Part shown: positions 32,579 through 45,824 of the stretch, one piece after another | Position numbering within the stretch: the stretch's first letter is position 1 | How the letters are laid out: each line of letters opens with the position of its first letter | From: Sordariomycetes sp. S80-01Y | Taxonomy: Eukaryota > Ascomycota > Sordariomycetes | DNA length: 64,000 nucleotides | Reading direction: 5' to 3' | Assembly: GCA_037042185.1 (NCBI GenBank) | Contig: JAXQJY010000032.1 | Location: 3,162,001 to 3,226,000 of the forward strand | Made by a program: the position numbers and the translations under genes | The notes under the pieces: model-generated | The model's input: the letters and a program-made list of their open reading frames with translations, nothing else | Database searches by the model: none | Told to the model about the DNA's origin: nothing

Positions 32579-35436
32579 GGTTCACAAAAGGTACTGGTAG
32601 TCCGGGAAGTGGGCAGACGAAAGGTGAAAAAGGGCGTCGTCAAACAGGCTGGGGAAGCACAGGGACGGGCTTTTTATGGACGGATCGGTCGAGAGGCGCA
32701 AGGCAAGGCATGTAAGGTAGGTCGGGTGGTCGTCTAAGTGCGAGGCAGGGTCACCGTAGCATCTGGTGTAAGTGAGGCGCGAGCGTCGGCGTCGGCGTCA
32801 GCGTCACAGAAGCGGCAGCACAGTATAGTAGCAGGCAGGTAGCACAGGACATGGGCGCGTGAAGGGAGGGGTGGGCGCCCGGCTCGCTAATATATCCTTC
32901 GCAAAAAAAACGTCAGACCCTGGATCGAGCTAGAGGCTATTACGGAGTGCCTTAGTAGTCAGGGGGGGGTGGACACCATAATAATGGCAAATTTCTGGAG
33001 TTGGGCCTGAGTTTACGGCTCACACCGCCGAGTTTCGCTAGGAACGAAGGCCCTTCCCTGGCGCGAGCAGCAGCTCCGGGCTGGCAAAGGGCTGGCAATG
33101 GGCTGTCCCACACGATCCAAAGCGCTATGCGGGGCGGCGAATAGGGGAGGCAAAGGACGCTGAATGGCGGGATTGGGAGACGGCTCGTGTCAAAGGGGGC
33201 CGCAGTCCGCCAGCTTGATGTCATGGTTGTGTCTGGGCGCGGGCCTTGGCTCTGCGGATTGTAGTGCACTGTAACTGCTGTGCTGCGAGCAATCGATGGC
33301 CAGGCTGACAGTCCACCTTCTCCGCCCAGCTGCAGTGCAGCGGCCCGTCACGATCGAGGTCGGTGGCAGCACACAGCGGAGGACTCGCTACTACTAGTAG
33401 TACTTAGTACTTGGTTCCGTGCTGTTGGGACGACACAGTCTGGCCAGGGCCTTTTCTTCTCGAGGAGGAGATGCTTTTGTCCGATGCAAGCACTGATGCG
33501 AGAAAGACGCGAACTTGTATTCCCGGTCGTCACACGGATGCTGCTGGGCATGCCAGCCGGGGAAGTGACCCGATGCTTTCAGCCTGTTTGCGCCGCGGCC
33601 AACGACGACGACGACGTCGACTTACACGGCGCAATTGCACGCCCGACACCGGCCCAATGGCAGCAGCTCATCTTCATCGAAGTCATTCGCGATGGCCTTC
33701 ATCTGCATATACTCACACTCCAGAATTCACCTCCTCTGGCTTAAGGTAGGCATACTTCGTAGTTCTCTCCGGCCTAAGATCGCGTTGGACAAAATGAGAA
33801 AGGGCCGGCGCGGAGTCTCCTGTTGGCACCATGATTGGGAAAATTGTCCCGGCAAATTCTGTGGCGTGCGTGGGGGTACATCTTCGATGCAGTTCTGGAA
33901 TCTCCTTCCAGCCCCCCGGCCCTGGGTCCGAGTCATGGAGGCCCCGCAAATAACGGTCCCAGTCAGGAAGGGTTCGGCGAAAACGGCCTGTCCCCTACGC
34001 GAGTACCATCGAAGGAGCACTCCTCGTCTCGCTTTACTTGCCCATGTTTTGTTTGCTTCTTTCATTCTTCCGAAATCCCGAGACCGACTTGTTCGGAGAA
34101 GGTCGCTTTTGTCGCCTCGTATTTACTCTATTATTCTCTGTCTCTCAGTGCTGCACCTACAAACCCTAATGGCAGTCGTGGCTATTCATCTCCACTCTCT
34201 CCTTAGCGTCTCTCCGCAGCCTGAAGTCTCGCGTGACGCGCAGAAGAGGTCCAGCAGAAACTGCCAAATTGCGCCCCGGCGGCGGTTCTGAGGTGACACC
34301 AAACACCGTCGGGGAAGTTGTCGGGGAACTTCCCCGACGACCCGCTTGCTCACCACAGTGACCGACCTAGCAAAGGTCGACATCGAACCCCCCAAGAAGC
34401 CGGTGTGCCCCGGATGAGATGGCATTAATTAACCATCCGTCCCGATGCTTTTCTGGGAAAGGAAGAAAAGAAAAGAACACGGCTGCCTGACAGCTGCCAC
34501 AAGAGCAGTCCGTCATTTCTGTGGCTCCGTGCCAGCCGCAGAGCTCGAGATCATCCGGCACGACCTCAATGCTGTCTCAGAATGTCGGTCAGTTACTGAT
34601 CATTGGTCGCGACGAATTGTATTCTCGATTCGAAAAAGCCGTGCCACTTGGCACGGCCGTCGAACCCTTCGCTTCGATTTTGTTCGCAGCAAGTCTTGAG
34701 ATATCCAACATTTGCTCGCCAATTTGCGATCGTCAGCGTGCCAGCGGTTATCCCGCGCTACCCCGTTCCTTTGGATCTTCAAAACAGAGGAGGATATAAG
34801 CTCCAAGCACCAGCACGCGAGTACCTGTCAAGCTGGCTAGCTGGCTAGCCTCTGCGTCACCCATGCCCTAAAGAAGACGGTCGAGTGACGACAATGAACC
34901 ACCAGTCGAACCCCGCGGTGCCCAGCTTGCTCGCCTGTGCCCCTCATTGAGGGGTGGTGCCAGTGCCAGAGCCGTCGTGCTACCCTCCCTGCACTCACTG
35001 CAAGGCAACGCTGCACTGGGTCTTGCGCTGACTCTTGAACTATGCTTCCACGAATTTCGGGTTCGATATAGCCTCATTTTCTATTTCTAGTCGTGGCCGA
35101 CGCTACTGCTGACCATGCGCCTTCCATTGATGCATCTCATCATTCCCTCAGTCCTCTTACCAATGCGCAAGGCCGTCATGTGAGATCTGGCTCTAGCCCC
35201 TTCGGGGAGTAAGCACAGGGTACCAGCGCTGTGACTGGCGCTTGCTGACCCAGAAGTTCCCCGCCTCAGGCATTCAGACTCCATGGAGCGCGTTAACGTT
35301 TTGGCGGTCGCCGCCAGCCAAACCGCTAACATTTTGCGGCTTGCCAACGACGACCTGATGCATGGCAGCTGTACCAGCGGCAGTAGCAGCACCCGACAGC
35401 AGTGACTGCTAGGCAAACTCACCTCGACTTCAGGGC
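32579..35436. other. 2.86 kb gene-poor spacer
   Basis: The longest stretch without a gene in the window. Open frames on both strands are short and look non-protein. It lies between the outward-facing gluconokinase and DPP III genes. It contains a TAC/GTA-rich patch near 33389-33412, a palindromic triple repeat at 34308-34338, a telobox-like AAACCCTAA at 34161-34169, and related AACGTTTTGGCGG and AACATTTTGCGG strings near 35294-35340. A long non-coding RNA cannot be excluded. Confidence 0.5.
34308..34338. promoter_or_regulatory. GTCGGGGAA direct and inverted repeat, CGG-N9-CCG palindrome
   Basis: GTCGGGGAA occurs at 34308-34316 and 34320-34328, and its exact complement TTCCCCGAC at 34330-34338 after a single C. 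The second and third copies form a perfect 19-nt palindrome containing CGG-N9-CCG, the layout of zinc-cluster (Zn2Cys6) factor sites. Confidence 0.45.
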
Positions 35437-37840
35437 ATGTCTCTCCTCACGACGCCTTCACTGCTCCTTAGGAGACTGCCGCCCTCACTACGATCTGCAG
35501 CTCTCAGTCCTCAACTCCTGACACGTCGCGCTTTTCCTCGCTTCCGACCCATTGTCGCCTGCCACACCCAGCAACCTCAGAGATTTTCATCAACTATGGA
35601 TGCTTCGGAGCTCACTCACTACTTGGCTGACCAGCCTCCGTCCGTCGTGAGACTGGAGATCGAGAAGCACTTCGAGGCTCTCACCGACAAGCAGAAGCGT
35701 TATGCACACTTCATCAGCAAGTACGTCGGACCCCTTTTCTGGCTTGAAGCCCCAGCGCGTCCTTCCACGACGCTAACACCCCTGCCCGCAGAGCCTCATT
35801 CGCAGGCACGAGGATCGTTCTACGACAGCTATCCCCTGAATCAGAGCCTATCTACGACTTGATTGTCTCCCTCCACAAGAGCTGCAATGGCGATTGGAAC
35901 GCCCTCGGCAAGAAGGCTGGCGTTGAAGAGCAGGAGCTCACTCACTTCCTTGAGTATGCCGCCATGTTCCTCGGCAACACTGGCAATTACAAGAGCTTTG
36001 GTGATTCCAAGTTCATCCCTCGCTGCAAGCCAGAGAGCATCGCTGCTCTAGCGTCGACATCCCCCGAGGCTGCGAAGTTCTTGGAGGCCACCAACGGGGC
36101 CATCTTCAGCGCCCACAACGCGGCGATGCTGCACTTAGGATTCCCGGAAGCTGGACACATGACCACTTACTACCCTGATTCTCCGGACATCACGACGGCT
36201 GAGATCGAGGGCGTTTCCTCTTGGATGGAGAAGAAGGGGCTGCTCCCAGAGAACAACCGCTTGAAGAAGACCAAAGACGGTAACTTTGAAATCCTCATCG
36301 CATCTGCCGTCACCGAGCAGCCAGCTGAGGGAGGCGATATTGGCAAAGAGACCAAGTTCACCGTCGAGGATGGTGCCTTGAAGGGAAAGACCATCTCCCT
36401 CGTGTACGGAGACTACGCGCAGGAGATGAGGAACATCACCGAGTACATTAAGCAAGCGGGCGAGAACGCCGACAACGAGACGCAGCAGAAGATGCACGCT
36501 GCATACGCCAAGTCCTTCGAGACTGGCTCTCTGGAGGCCTTCAAGGACAGCCAGCGCTACTGGATCAAGGACAAGGGCCCAATGGTTGAGAGCAACATTG
36601 GCTTCATCGAGACATACCGTGACCCTGCTGGCGTTCGCGGTGAGTGGGAAGGTTTCGCTTCGATGGTTAACCTCGAGCGCACCCGTGCCTTCGGTGCTCT
36701 TGTCGAGGCTGCTCCCAAGCTGATTCCGCTGCTGCCGTGGGGTGCTGAGTTCGAGAAGGACAAGTTCCTGTCGCCTGACTTTACATCGCTTGAGGTTCTC
36801 ACCTTCGGTGGATCTGGCATTCCCGCAGGTATCAACATCCCCAACTACGACGACATTCGTCAGACGGAAGGTTTCAAGAACGTCTCGCTCGGCAACGTCA
36901 TGAGCGCCAAGGCTCCCAACGAGAAGATCCCCTTCATCCGCGACGAAGACCTCGACGTCTACCGCAAGTATCGCGATGCCTCTTTCGAGGTCCAGGTCGG
37001 CCTTCACGAGCTGACAGGTCACGGCTGCGGCAAGCTTCTCCAGGAGACTTCTCCCGGCAAGTTCAACTTCGACAAGGAGAACCCACCCATCAGCCCTGTC
37101 ACAGGGAAGCCAATCACCACATGGTACAAGCCCGGCCAGACCTGGGGCTCCGTCTTTGGCAGCATTGCTGCCTCATACGAGGAGTGTCGTGCTGAGCTTG
37201 TTGCCATGCACCTAAGCTGCGAATTCCCCGTCCTCAAGATCTTTGACTTTGGCGATGGCTCGGTGGACATTGATGGCGAAGCCGGTGACGTCCTTTATGC
37301 TTCCTATCTGTCCATGGCCCGCGCTGGCCTGGCCTCCCTGGAGATGTGGGATCCCAAGAGCCAGAAATGGGGCCAGGCTCACAGTCAGGCTCGCTTCTCC
37401 ATCCTCAAGTGCTTCCTCGAGGCCGATGACGACTTCTGCAAGCTGGACTACAAGCAGGATGACTTGTCGGACTTGACAATCAAGCTTGACCGCTCAAAGA
37501 TCTTGACTGCCGGTCGCAAGGGTAAGCACCACTCCCAAGGTTTCTCAGTAGACAAGCTAACATAGTTGCAGCCGTTGGTGATTACCTCCAGAAGTTGCAC
37601 GTCTACAAATCCACAGCCGATGTCAAGACCGGCACAGACTTCTACGTCGACATGACGACTGTGGGCTTGGACTTCTGGGGCACAAAGGTGCGCGACGTTG
37701 TTCTTAAGAACAAGCAGCCGCGGAAGGTCTTCGTCCAAGCCAACACCACACTCGACAAGAGCTCAGGCAAGGTAGACATCAAGCACTACGAGCCTTCGTT
37801 GGTTGGCATGGTGGAAAGCTGGGCGGACAGGAACCTGTAA
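35437..37840 (+). CDS. dpp3: Dipeptidyl peptidase III (M49)
   Basis: Three exons (35437-35720, 35792-37521, 37572-37840) encode 760 residues. The zinc site HELTGH (about 500-505, HEXXGH) and EECRAE (about 558-563) define family M49. The enzyme removes dipeptides from the N-terminus of short peptides and is normally cytosolic. The first 53 residues are a strong mitochondrial presequence candidate (many Arg, Leu, Ser, no acidic residue), and a second in-frame ATG at 35596 (MDASELTHYL) lies where the yeast and animal enzymes begin. Two isoforms, mitochondrial and cytosolic, may come from alternative starts. Confidence 0.93.
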
Positions 37841-38250
37841 AATAGTAGCATAATCGCGTGGCGCGACGGTTGCACAACGCCGAGCGTACAGTGAGCACAA
37901 TTGACAGTGCCCCCCCTCTAGGCGTTGACACTCTTACAAGAGATATCTAGTCGTCACAGAGATAAAATTCACTTCCGAAACGTGCGCTCTCCGTGGTTGT
38001 TCATGCTCGTGTTGTTTTGACTGTAAAACCTGATTACAGACGCCAGAATGTGACCGATGCCATCGACTTCCAAATGCAAACCAGCCCAGTGCGGAGACTC
38101 TGCCCGTTCTAACAACACCATTTGTCGTTTAGTTGTGCGCGCCCGAATCCCCTGCTAGCCGTAGCCCGACCAACTGCCATCATCTCGTCATTCGTAGGAA
38201 CGACTACTGTGACTTTGTCCCATGTTCCCATCTCTCCCACGTTCAACCCC
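37841..38250. other. 410-nt spacer between convergent DPP III and RPL6
   Basis: Probable 3' untranslated regions; nothing recognised. Confidence 0.6.
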
Positions 38251-39182
38251 TTACCAGGCCATCTCGTGGGGCTTGTCGCCCTTTCGCAGGCTGAAGTTGC
38301 TGGCGAGGTAGCTGGGGAGGAAGTCGACCTTCTTGATGTTGGCGATGAGGGCCTTGTCAATAGCCTTCTGGTCGGCGGCGCGAATGCTGGTGACCTGCTT
38401 CTTCTGTTTTCCACATGTCAGCAAACCGTCACTGGTTCTCCGTCGTCGGGGTCAATCGTACCTCGGGCTTCTCTCCCTGCTTGAAGAAAGCCTCCTCGCC
38501 GGCCTTCTCCTTGACCTTCTCCGAGGTGAAGTACTTGGGCTGCGAGACCTCCTCGATCTTCTTGGAGTCAAGGCCAGTGACGTCGACCTTCATGGAGGTG
38601 GCGATGACATAGCGGGAGTTGACCCGGCGCAGGGGAACGCCGTTGATCTTGAAGGGGCCGGTGACGAGGAGGACGCCCTGCTCGAGGGTCTTGAGGAGGA
38701 CGACGCGCTTGCCGCGGAAGCGGCCGGCGAGGAGGATCAGGACGGTACCGGGCTGGAGGGAGCTGCGGGGAGCCCAGGAGCGGACGGACTTGCGGACCTG
38801 TGATGTCGCATGTCAGCGCGTTTCTTGAGGGTTCGTTGGGATGATGTGCGGTGTATCCGAGGGCTCGAGTATGCCTTGCCAGTTGTGTCGTCCGTTGCGT
38901 TGAATTCGTGATGTAGTTGCCCGCCTCGAAGGCAGTACACGACGTCTCCAGACAACCACTCGCGCCAGCCATCAATTCTCTTCTCGGGTGATTCCAGCAG
39001 TCCGTCATCTGCGTATACTCGATCCCTGACCAGATACAACCAACACATCATCGCCGCCATCTCGAACTCACCTTCTTGGGCTGAGCCTCATCCTCGGCAG
39101 GGTACCACTTCTGGGCCTTCTGCGCAGGCACCTCCCGCGACGACTTGCCGAAAGTCTTCTTGGTGGTCTGGGGAGCCGACAT
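38251..39182 (-). CDS. rpl6: 60S ribosomal protein L6 (eL6)
   Basis: Three exons (39182-39072, 38797-38462, 38403-38251) encode 199 residues. Exon 1 gives the basic 37-residue N-terminus. A 274-nt intron follows, then the eL6 SH3-like core ([23 protein letters not shown], here recognisable from [40 protein letters not shown]). The last exon ends KPHEMAW. It is a eukaryote-specific large-subunit protein. The ATG at 39182 was chosen over an upstream in-frame one at 39296, which would add a His-rich stretch unlike the family. No snoRNA boxes were found in the long intron. Confidence 0.93.
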
Positions 39183-39698
39183 TGTTGCGGTGGGCGATGA
39201 CCGAATGTAGGGGTTTGGTGTCGGGTGTTGGTGGTGGAAGTGGTTTCGGTGATGGCGACTCAAAAGTCGACGGCTAGAATTGGTTTCTGTGGGCAAAATT
39301 GTGCCCCGAACCCTCTCTCTCGCACTAGGCCGGATTTGTGTGCTGCATTGAAAAGTTGGAGCTGGTGGGCCACCGGCACGTGACTGCTTTTCATCTGCAG
39401 CCTGAGGTGCTTTTACTCTTGACGATCTGATACCGATAAGGACAGATAAGATAAGAGATTCTGAGGAGCGCCGATGGAGGCCGACAGAGCCGGAAGCTAC
39501 GAGAAGAGACCATCATCGACGTGAGGATTCGATGAAGATTCCAGACCGCGTTTAGGTTTGCGACTAGATATTCGCTGTCGCAATTCTTCGGTCACTGCCA
39601 TGTAACTTGATTCTGTAAATTTTCTCGTTCCTTTTTCCTTACAAAAAGCTGCAAAGCCTCTACGCAACCTCCCCGGCGCGCGCAAGCTATCAATCATC
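39183..39698. promoter_or_regulatory. Divergent promoter RPL6 / HSP78
   Basis: 516 nt between starts. An imperfect heat-shock-element-like array, TTC-3-GAA-2-TTC, lies at 39528-39541, about 160 nt before HSP78. No gene inside. Confidence 0.35.
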
Positions 39699-42071
39699 AT
39701 GCAAGCTCGAAAACACCTAATATCGTCGGCCCAGCGCCTCGCCGCTGGGGCCTCGCGACCACCCGTACGACCCATCAACCGAATCCTCACGACTCAAGCT
39801 ACGCGGGCCGCCTCGTTGAGGCTGCTGCCCACCATCGCCGTACGAAACTATGCCAGTGGGCGGGGACCTCATCCGCCAGGCGGTACCCATCGCATGGACA
39901 TGGGCGGCGGCGAGGAGAAGCCTGCGCTGGAACAATTTGGCATCGACCTGACTGCGAAGGCGAAAGATGGAAAGCTCGACCCGGTGATTGGCCGAGACTC
40001 GGAGATTCAAAGGACGATTCAGATTCTGTCACGGCGGACGAAGAACAATCCCGTGCTCATAGGCAATGCTGGTACTGGAAAGACAGCTATCCTCGAAGGG
40101 TTGGCGTTGCGAATCGTACGTGGAGATGTGCCGGAAAGTGTCAAGAACAAGAGGGTCATCAGCCTGGATCTTGGCTCCTTGATCGCTGGCGCCAAGTTCA
40201 GGGGTGACTTCGAAGAAAGGTTGAAGAAAGTCTTGGACGAAGTTCAAAAGGCTGAAGGGAACGTCATCCTCTTCATCGATGAGCTTCATACGCTCCTTGG
40301 ACTTGGCAAGGCTGAAGGCTCTATTGATGCCTCCAACCTCCTCAAGCCGGCATTGGCTCGTGGCGAGCTTCAGTGCTGCGGTGCAACCACTCTCGCCGAA
40401 TACCGACAAATCGAGAAGGACGTGGCGCTGGCGCGACGATTCCAACCCATCGTGGTTGACGAGCCCTCTGTCGAAGATACCATCAGCATCTTGCGCGGTA
40501 TCAAGGACAAGTACGAGGTCCACCACGGTGTGCGAATCACGGACGGCGCTCTCGTGGCAGCGTCCACGTTGTCGAACCGCTACATCACCGACCGCTTTCT
40601 GCCAGACAAGGCGATTGACTTGATGGATGAGGCGTCGAGCCATCTCAAGCTTCAACACGAGTCCAAACCCGAGGACATCATGAAACTCGACCACAAAATC
40701 ATGACTGTCCAGATTGAACTCGAAAGCTTGAGGAAAGAAAAGGATGTTGCCAGCAAGGAGCGCCGCGAGAAGCTCGAGCAGGACCTCAAAAATTACCAAG
40801 AAGAGCTCAACGAGCTCAACACTCGATGGGAGAAGGAAAGAGCTGAGATCGAAGGCGTCAAGAAGGTTCAAGAAGACCTAGATCAAGCTAGGTTCCAGCT
40901 CGAGCAAGCACAGCGCGAGGGTCACTTTGCACGTGCCTCAGAGCTGCGGTTCGGAGTCATCCCGACCCTAGAGCAGAAGTTACCAAAGGAGGGCGAGGCT
41001 CAACCCAAGAGCGATGACTCGTTGGTCCACGACTCGGTCACCGCGGACGACATCGCCAATGTCGTCTCGAGGATCACAGGCATCCCCGTCACGAAGCTCA
41101 CCTCTGGCCACATCGAGAAGCTCGTGCACATGGAGGATACTCTACGAGAAGCGGTCAAGGGCCAGGACGACGCCATCAAGGCTGTCTCGAACGCTGTTCG
41201 CCTGCAACGCGCCGGCCTCAGCGGCGAGAACAAGCCCCTGGCCTCATTCTTCTTCCTCGGTCCTACTGGTGTCGGCAAGACGGAGCTGTGCAAAAAGCTC
41301 GCCAACTTCCTCTTCTCGACCGAGTCGGCCGTCGTCCGCTTCGACATGTCGGAGTTCCAGGAGAAGCACACCATATCCCGCCTCATTGGTGCGCCATCTG
41401 GTTACGTCGGCTACGACGATGCAGGACAGTTAACCGAAGCCGTCCGTCGCAAGCCCTATGCTGTCCTCCTCTTCGACGAGTTCGAGAAGGCGCACCGAGA
41501 CATCTCGGCCCTGCTGCTCCAGGTCCTCGACGAGGGCTACCTGACCGACGCACAGGGCCACAAGGTCGACTTCAAGAACACCATCATCGTCCTGACCTCC
41601 AACCTCGGAGCCGACATACTCGTCGGGCAGAACGCCCAACACCCATACAAGGAGTCCGAGGACGGGGAAATCGACCCCTCCGTCCGCGCCGCCGTCATGG
41701 ACGTTGTCTCTCAGGCCTACCCACCTGAATTCCTCAACCGCATCGATTCCTTCATCATCTTCAAGCGTCTGGCCCTCAGCGCCATCCGAGACATTGTCGA
41801 CATCCGTCTTGCGGAGCTGCAAAAGCGTCTCGACGACAGACGCATCACCCTCCACACCCCGGACCACGTCAAAGACTGGCTCGCAGAGCGTGGCTACGAC
41901 CCCAAGTTCGGTGCTCGCCCTTTGAACAGGCTCATTACCAATGAGATCAGCAATGCACTGGCCGACAAGATCATCCGCGGCGAGCTCAAGATGGGCGAGA
42001 CTGCTGAGGTTAAGATCAGGGATGATCAGGAGGGTCTTGAGGTTGCTCTGGTCGCTACGGCGGCTCCTTGA
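39699..42071 (+). CDS. hsp78: Mitochondrial ClpB-type disaggregase Hsp78
   Basis: A single exon encodes 790 residues. A presequence of about 50 residues, rich in Arg and Ala, leads into NBD1 (Walker A GNAGTGKT near 122; Walker B LFIDELHT near 191), a coiled-coil middle domain (about 320-430, many Glu/Lys/Arg), and NBD2 (GPTGVGKT near 521; [10 protein letters not shown]). The usual ClpB N-domain is absent, as in Hsp78. The hexamer works with mitochondrial Hsp70 to resolubilise aggregates in the matrix. The gene has no intron, common for heat-induced chaperones. Confidence 0.95.
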   Translation: MQARKHLISSAQRLAAGASRPPVRPINRILTTQATRAASLRLLPTIAVRNYASGRGPHPPGGTHRMDMGGGEEKPALEQFGIDLTAKAKDGKLDPVIGRDSEIQRTIQILSRRTKNNPVLIGNAGTGKTAILEGLALRIVRGDVPESVKNKRVISLDLGSLIAGAKFRGDFEERLKKVLDEVQKAEGNVILFIDELHTLLGLGKAEGSIDASNLLKPALARGELQCCGATTLAEYRQIEKDVALARRFQPIVVDEPSVEDTISILRGIKDKYEVHHGVRITDGALVAASTLSNRYITDRFLPDKAIDLMDEASSHLKLQHESKPEDIMKLDHKIMTVQIELESLRKEKDVASKERREKLEQDLKNYQEELNELNTRWEKERAEIEGVKKVQEDLDQARFQLEQAQREGHFARASELRFGVIPTLEQKLPKEGEAQPKSDDSLVHDSVTADDIANVVSRITGIPVTKLTSGHIEKLVHMEDTLREAVKGQDDAIKAVSNAVRLQRAGLSGENKPLASFFFLGPTGVGKTELCKKLANFLFSTESAVVRFDMSEFQEKHTISRLIGAPSGYVGYDDAGQLTEAVRRKPYAVLLFDEFEKAHRDISALLLQVLDEGYLTDAQGHKVDFKNTIIVLTSNLGADILVGQNAQHPYKESEDGEIDPSVRAAVMDVVSQAYPPEFLNRIDSFIIFKRLALSAIRDIVDIRLAELQKRLDDRRITLHTPDHVKDWLAERGYDPKFGARPLNRLITNEISNALADKIIRGELKMGETAEVKIRDDQEGLEVALVATAAP

Positions 42072-42798
42072 GGGTCCGGCCGTTGTAATGTTTAATGTTG
42101 AACCACATGTATACTCCTCTCTATTTGATACCCAATTTACTTATAGATTTTTCTCTTTTTAATTTAGCACAACATGGGCAGGGGCGCACTCCACCGCCTT
42201 ACCTGGCATATCAAATACGAACCGCTAGTCTTTACTGTTAACACTGTATGCCGCACATTTACACGTAACCGAGGACAATTATAGCCTCGGACGAGTTACA
42301 GTTCCTTCGTCAGTCTTTGCTCGTTGCAATGTCACGTCGACACACGGACTTTGGAGAACGTCGCCTCAGCAGGATAAGGAGAAACGATGGATCGATGATT
42401 CGACTGCTCTTTGTACATAGCCTTTTTGTGTGCACCCCAGCTTTCCCGTGACGCCTCCCGTCCAAGCCCCGTGTTTCTGTACTTGATCTTTCTTAATCTC
42501 TTCCGAAAACGCATAAATTCACGGCTGGCACCAGCGCCCGTTCAGAGAAGGTCGTAAACGTCTTGATCTTAGGGCGCATAGGCCGCTAGAGAGAGAGAGA
42601 GAGAGAGGAAAAGAGAAAGGGTTGAGAGAAAGATGCGACATGGTTTATCAACTAATTTCGATTGCCATTCCCGATAACTTTGCAAATTACAACCGAAGAC
42701 CGAAACCGAAACCGCACCCTCGGCGTGGGAGGGAGAGAGTACGTGGCGGGGAGCAGAAGGGAGGTGTTGCGAACCAGTAGAGGCTTCCAAGTAACCGT
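42072..42798. other. 727-nt spacer between convergent HSP78 and ARF1
   Basis: AT-richer non-coding DNA with a (GA)n run at 42589-42607. Probably 3' untranslated regions. Confidence 0.6.
42589..42607. repeat. (GA)n microsatellite
   Basis: Nine and a half uninterrupted GA units. Confidence 0.95.
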
Positions 42799-44699
<1,901 letters not shown>

Positions 44700-45422
44700 A
44701 TGCGTCTGTTCACAGCGGCAAAGGCCCTGCTGGCCGCAGCCGTCGCTGCCTCGGCGCATAATATTGTTCTGCCTGCCCACGGCGTGGAATGCTTCTACGA
44801 GGACCTGCACAAGGATGACTCGATGACTGTCACGTTCCAGGTGGGCGATCGCGAATTTGGCTCGGCAGGCAACCTTGAGATTGACTTCTGGGTACGTTGG
44901 CAGGAGGAGAGGGGACCGTGGCAGGGAGAGAGACTGACTGGTTGCGCAGATCATCAACCCCTCGACCCAGTACGAGTACAACGAGAAGAGTGTGACATCT
45001 GGCGATTACGCCTTCACAGCCAAGCAGGACGGGAAGTACGGGTACTGCTTTGGAAACCAGCACTGGGGAGCCAACACCAAGGAGGTTTCGTTCAACGTTC
45101 ACGGCGTCGTCTACGTCAACGAGGCCGAGGTCCCTGCCGATCCGCTGGAGAAAGAGAGTACGTTGCCGGCTGTCTGAGGAACTGATCGAAGTATGTTCTT
45201 GCTAACCCAGGTCCAGTCCGCCAACTCTCCGACCTCCTGGCTCAGGTCAAGGACGAGCAGCAATACATCGTCATCCGCGAACGCACCCACCGCAACACCG
45301 CCGAAAGCACCAACGCCCGCGTCAAGTGGTGGAACTTCTTCATCATCGGCCTCGTGATCGGCGAGTCCCTATTCCAAGTCTGGTGGTTGCGTCGCTTCTT
45401 CGAGGTCAAGCGTGTGGTATGA
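44700..45422 (+). CDS. emp24: p24/Emp24 family cargo receptor of COPII vesicles
   Basis: Three exons (44700-44891, 44950-45157, then from 45217 or 45211 to 45422) encode 201 or 203 residues. A signal peptide (about 1-19) precedes the GOLD domain with its disulfide pair (VECFYED and GYCFGN), a coiled-coil (LSDLLAQVKDEQQYIVIRERTHRNT), one membrane helix (WWNFFIIGLVIGESLFQVWWL, about 21 residues) and a short tail RRFFEVKRVV with the FF export motif. The RERTHRNTAEST string is closest to Emp24 (p24-beta). These proteins cycle between ER and Golgi and help sort GPI-anchored proteins. Two acceptors six nt apart both keep frame. Confidence 0.9.
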
Positions 45423-45824
45423 GGGGAGGACGCAGCGAGCGTTTTGTTGACTGGGTCATTTTCACAACTCTTTTGCAGTTGCAGGCGCATCGGTGGATTC
45501 AACGCACATTGGGGAACATGCGGACGCTGGACGGGACATTTAAAAATTGATGCATTTGTAGCAATAGAGCGGTTGAGGGTCTTGTAGCAAAGACATCCCG
45601 AGCGTGCGCAGTGATCTTGAATCTCATTTCACAGGAGGCATTCAGGACAGCGAAGCAAAAGTTGGTAAAGGCGGCTTCGCCGCTTTAATGAATTCGTCAA
45701 GCATGTGCGCCGTCATTTTATGAAAGTCTCAAACTCATGTCCCTTAAGCATGACCAGCAGATATCCCGAATTTCCAAGCCAAACGCCAGTGCCGTATCCA
45801 AACACTCCTAGAATTTGAAACAGC
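45423..45824. other. 402-nt spacer between convergent genes
   Basis: Probable 3' untranslated regions of the p24 gene and the DUF3405 gene. Nothing recognised. Confidence 0.6.

Noticed and set aside
34380-34440. GGTTCGATGTC on the minus strand, possible tRNA B box
   Set aside because: No cloverleaf can be drawn around it.
38798-39071. RPL6 long intron as snoRNA host
   Set aside because: ATGATGT and GATGACG are imperfect box C strings and the only CTGA is the probable branch site.
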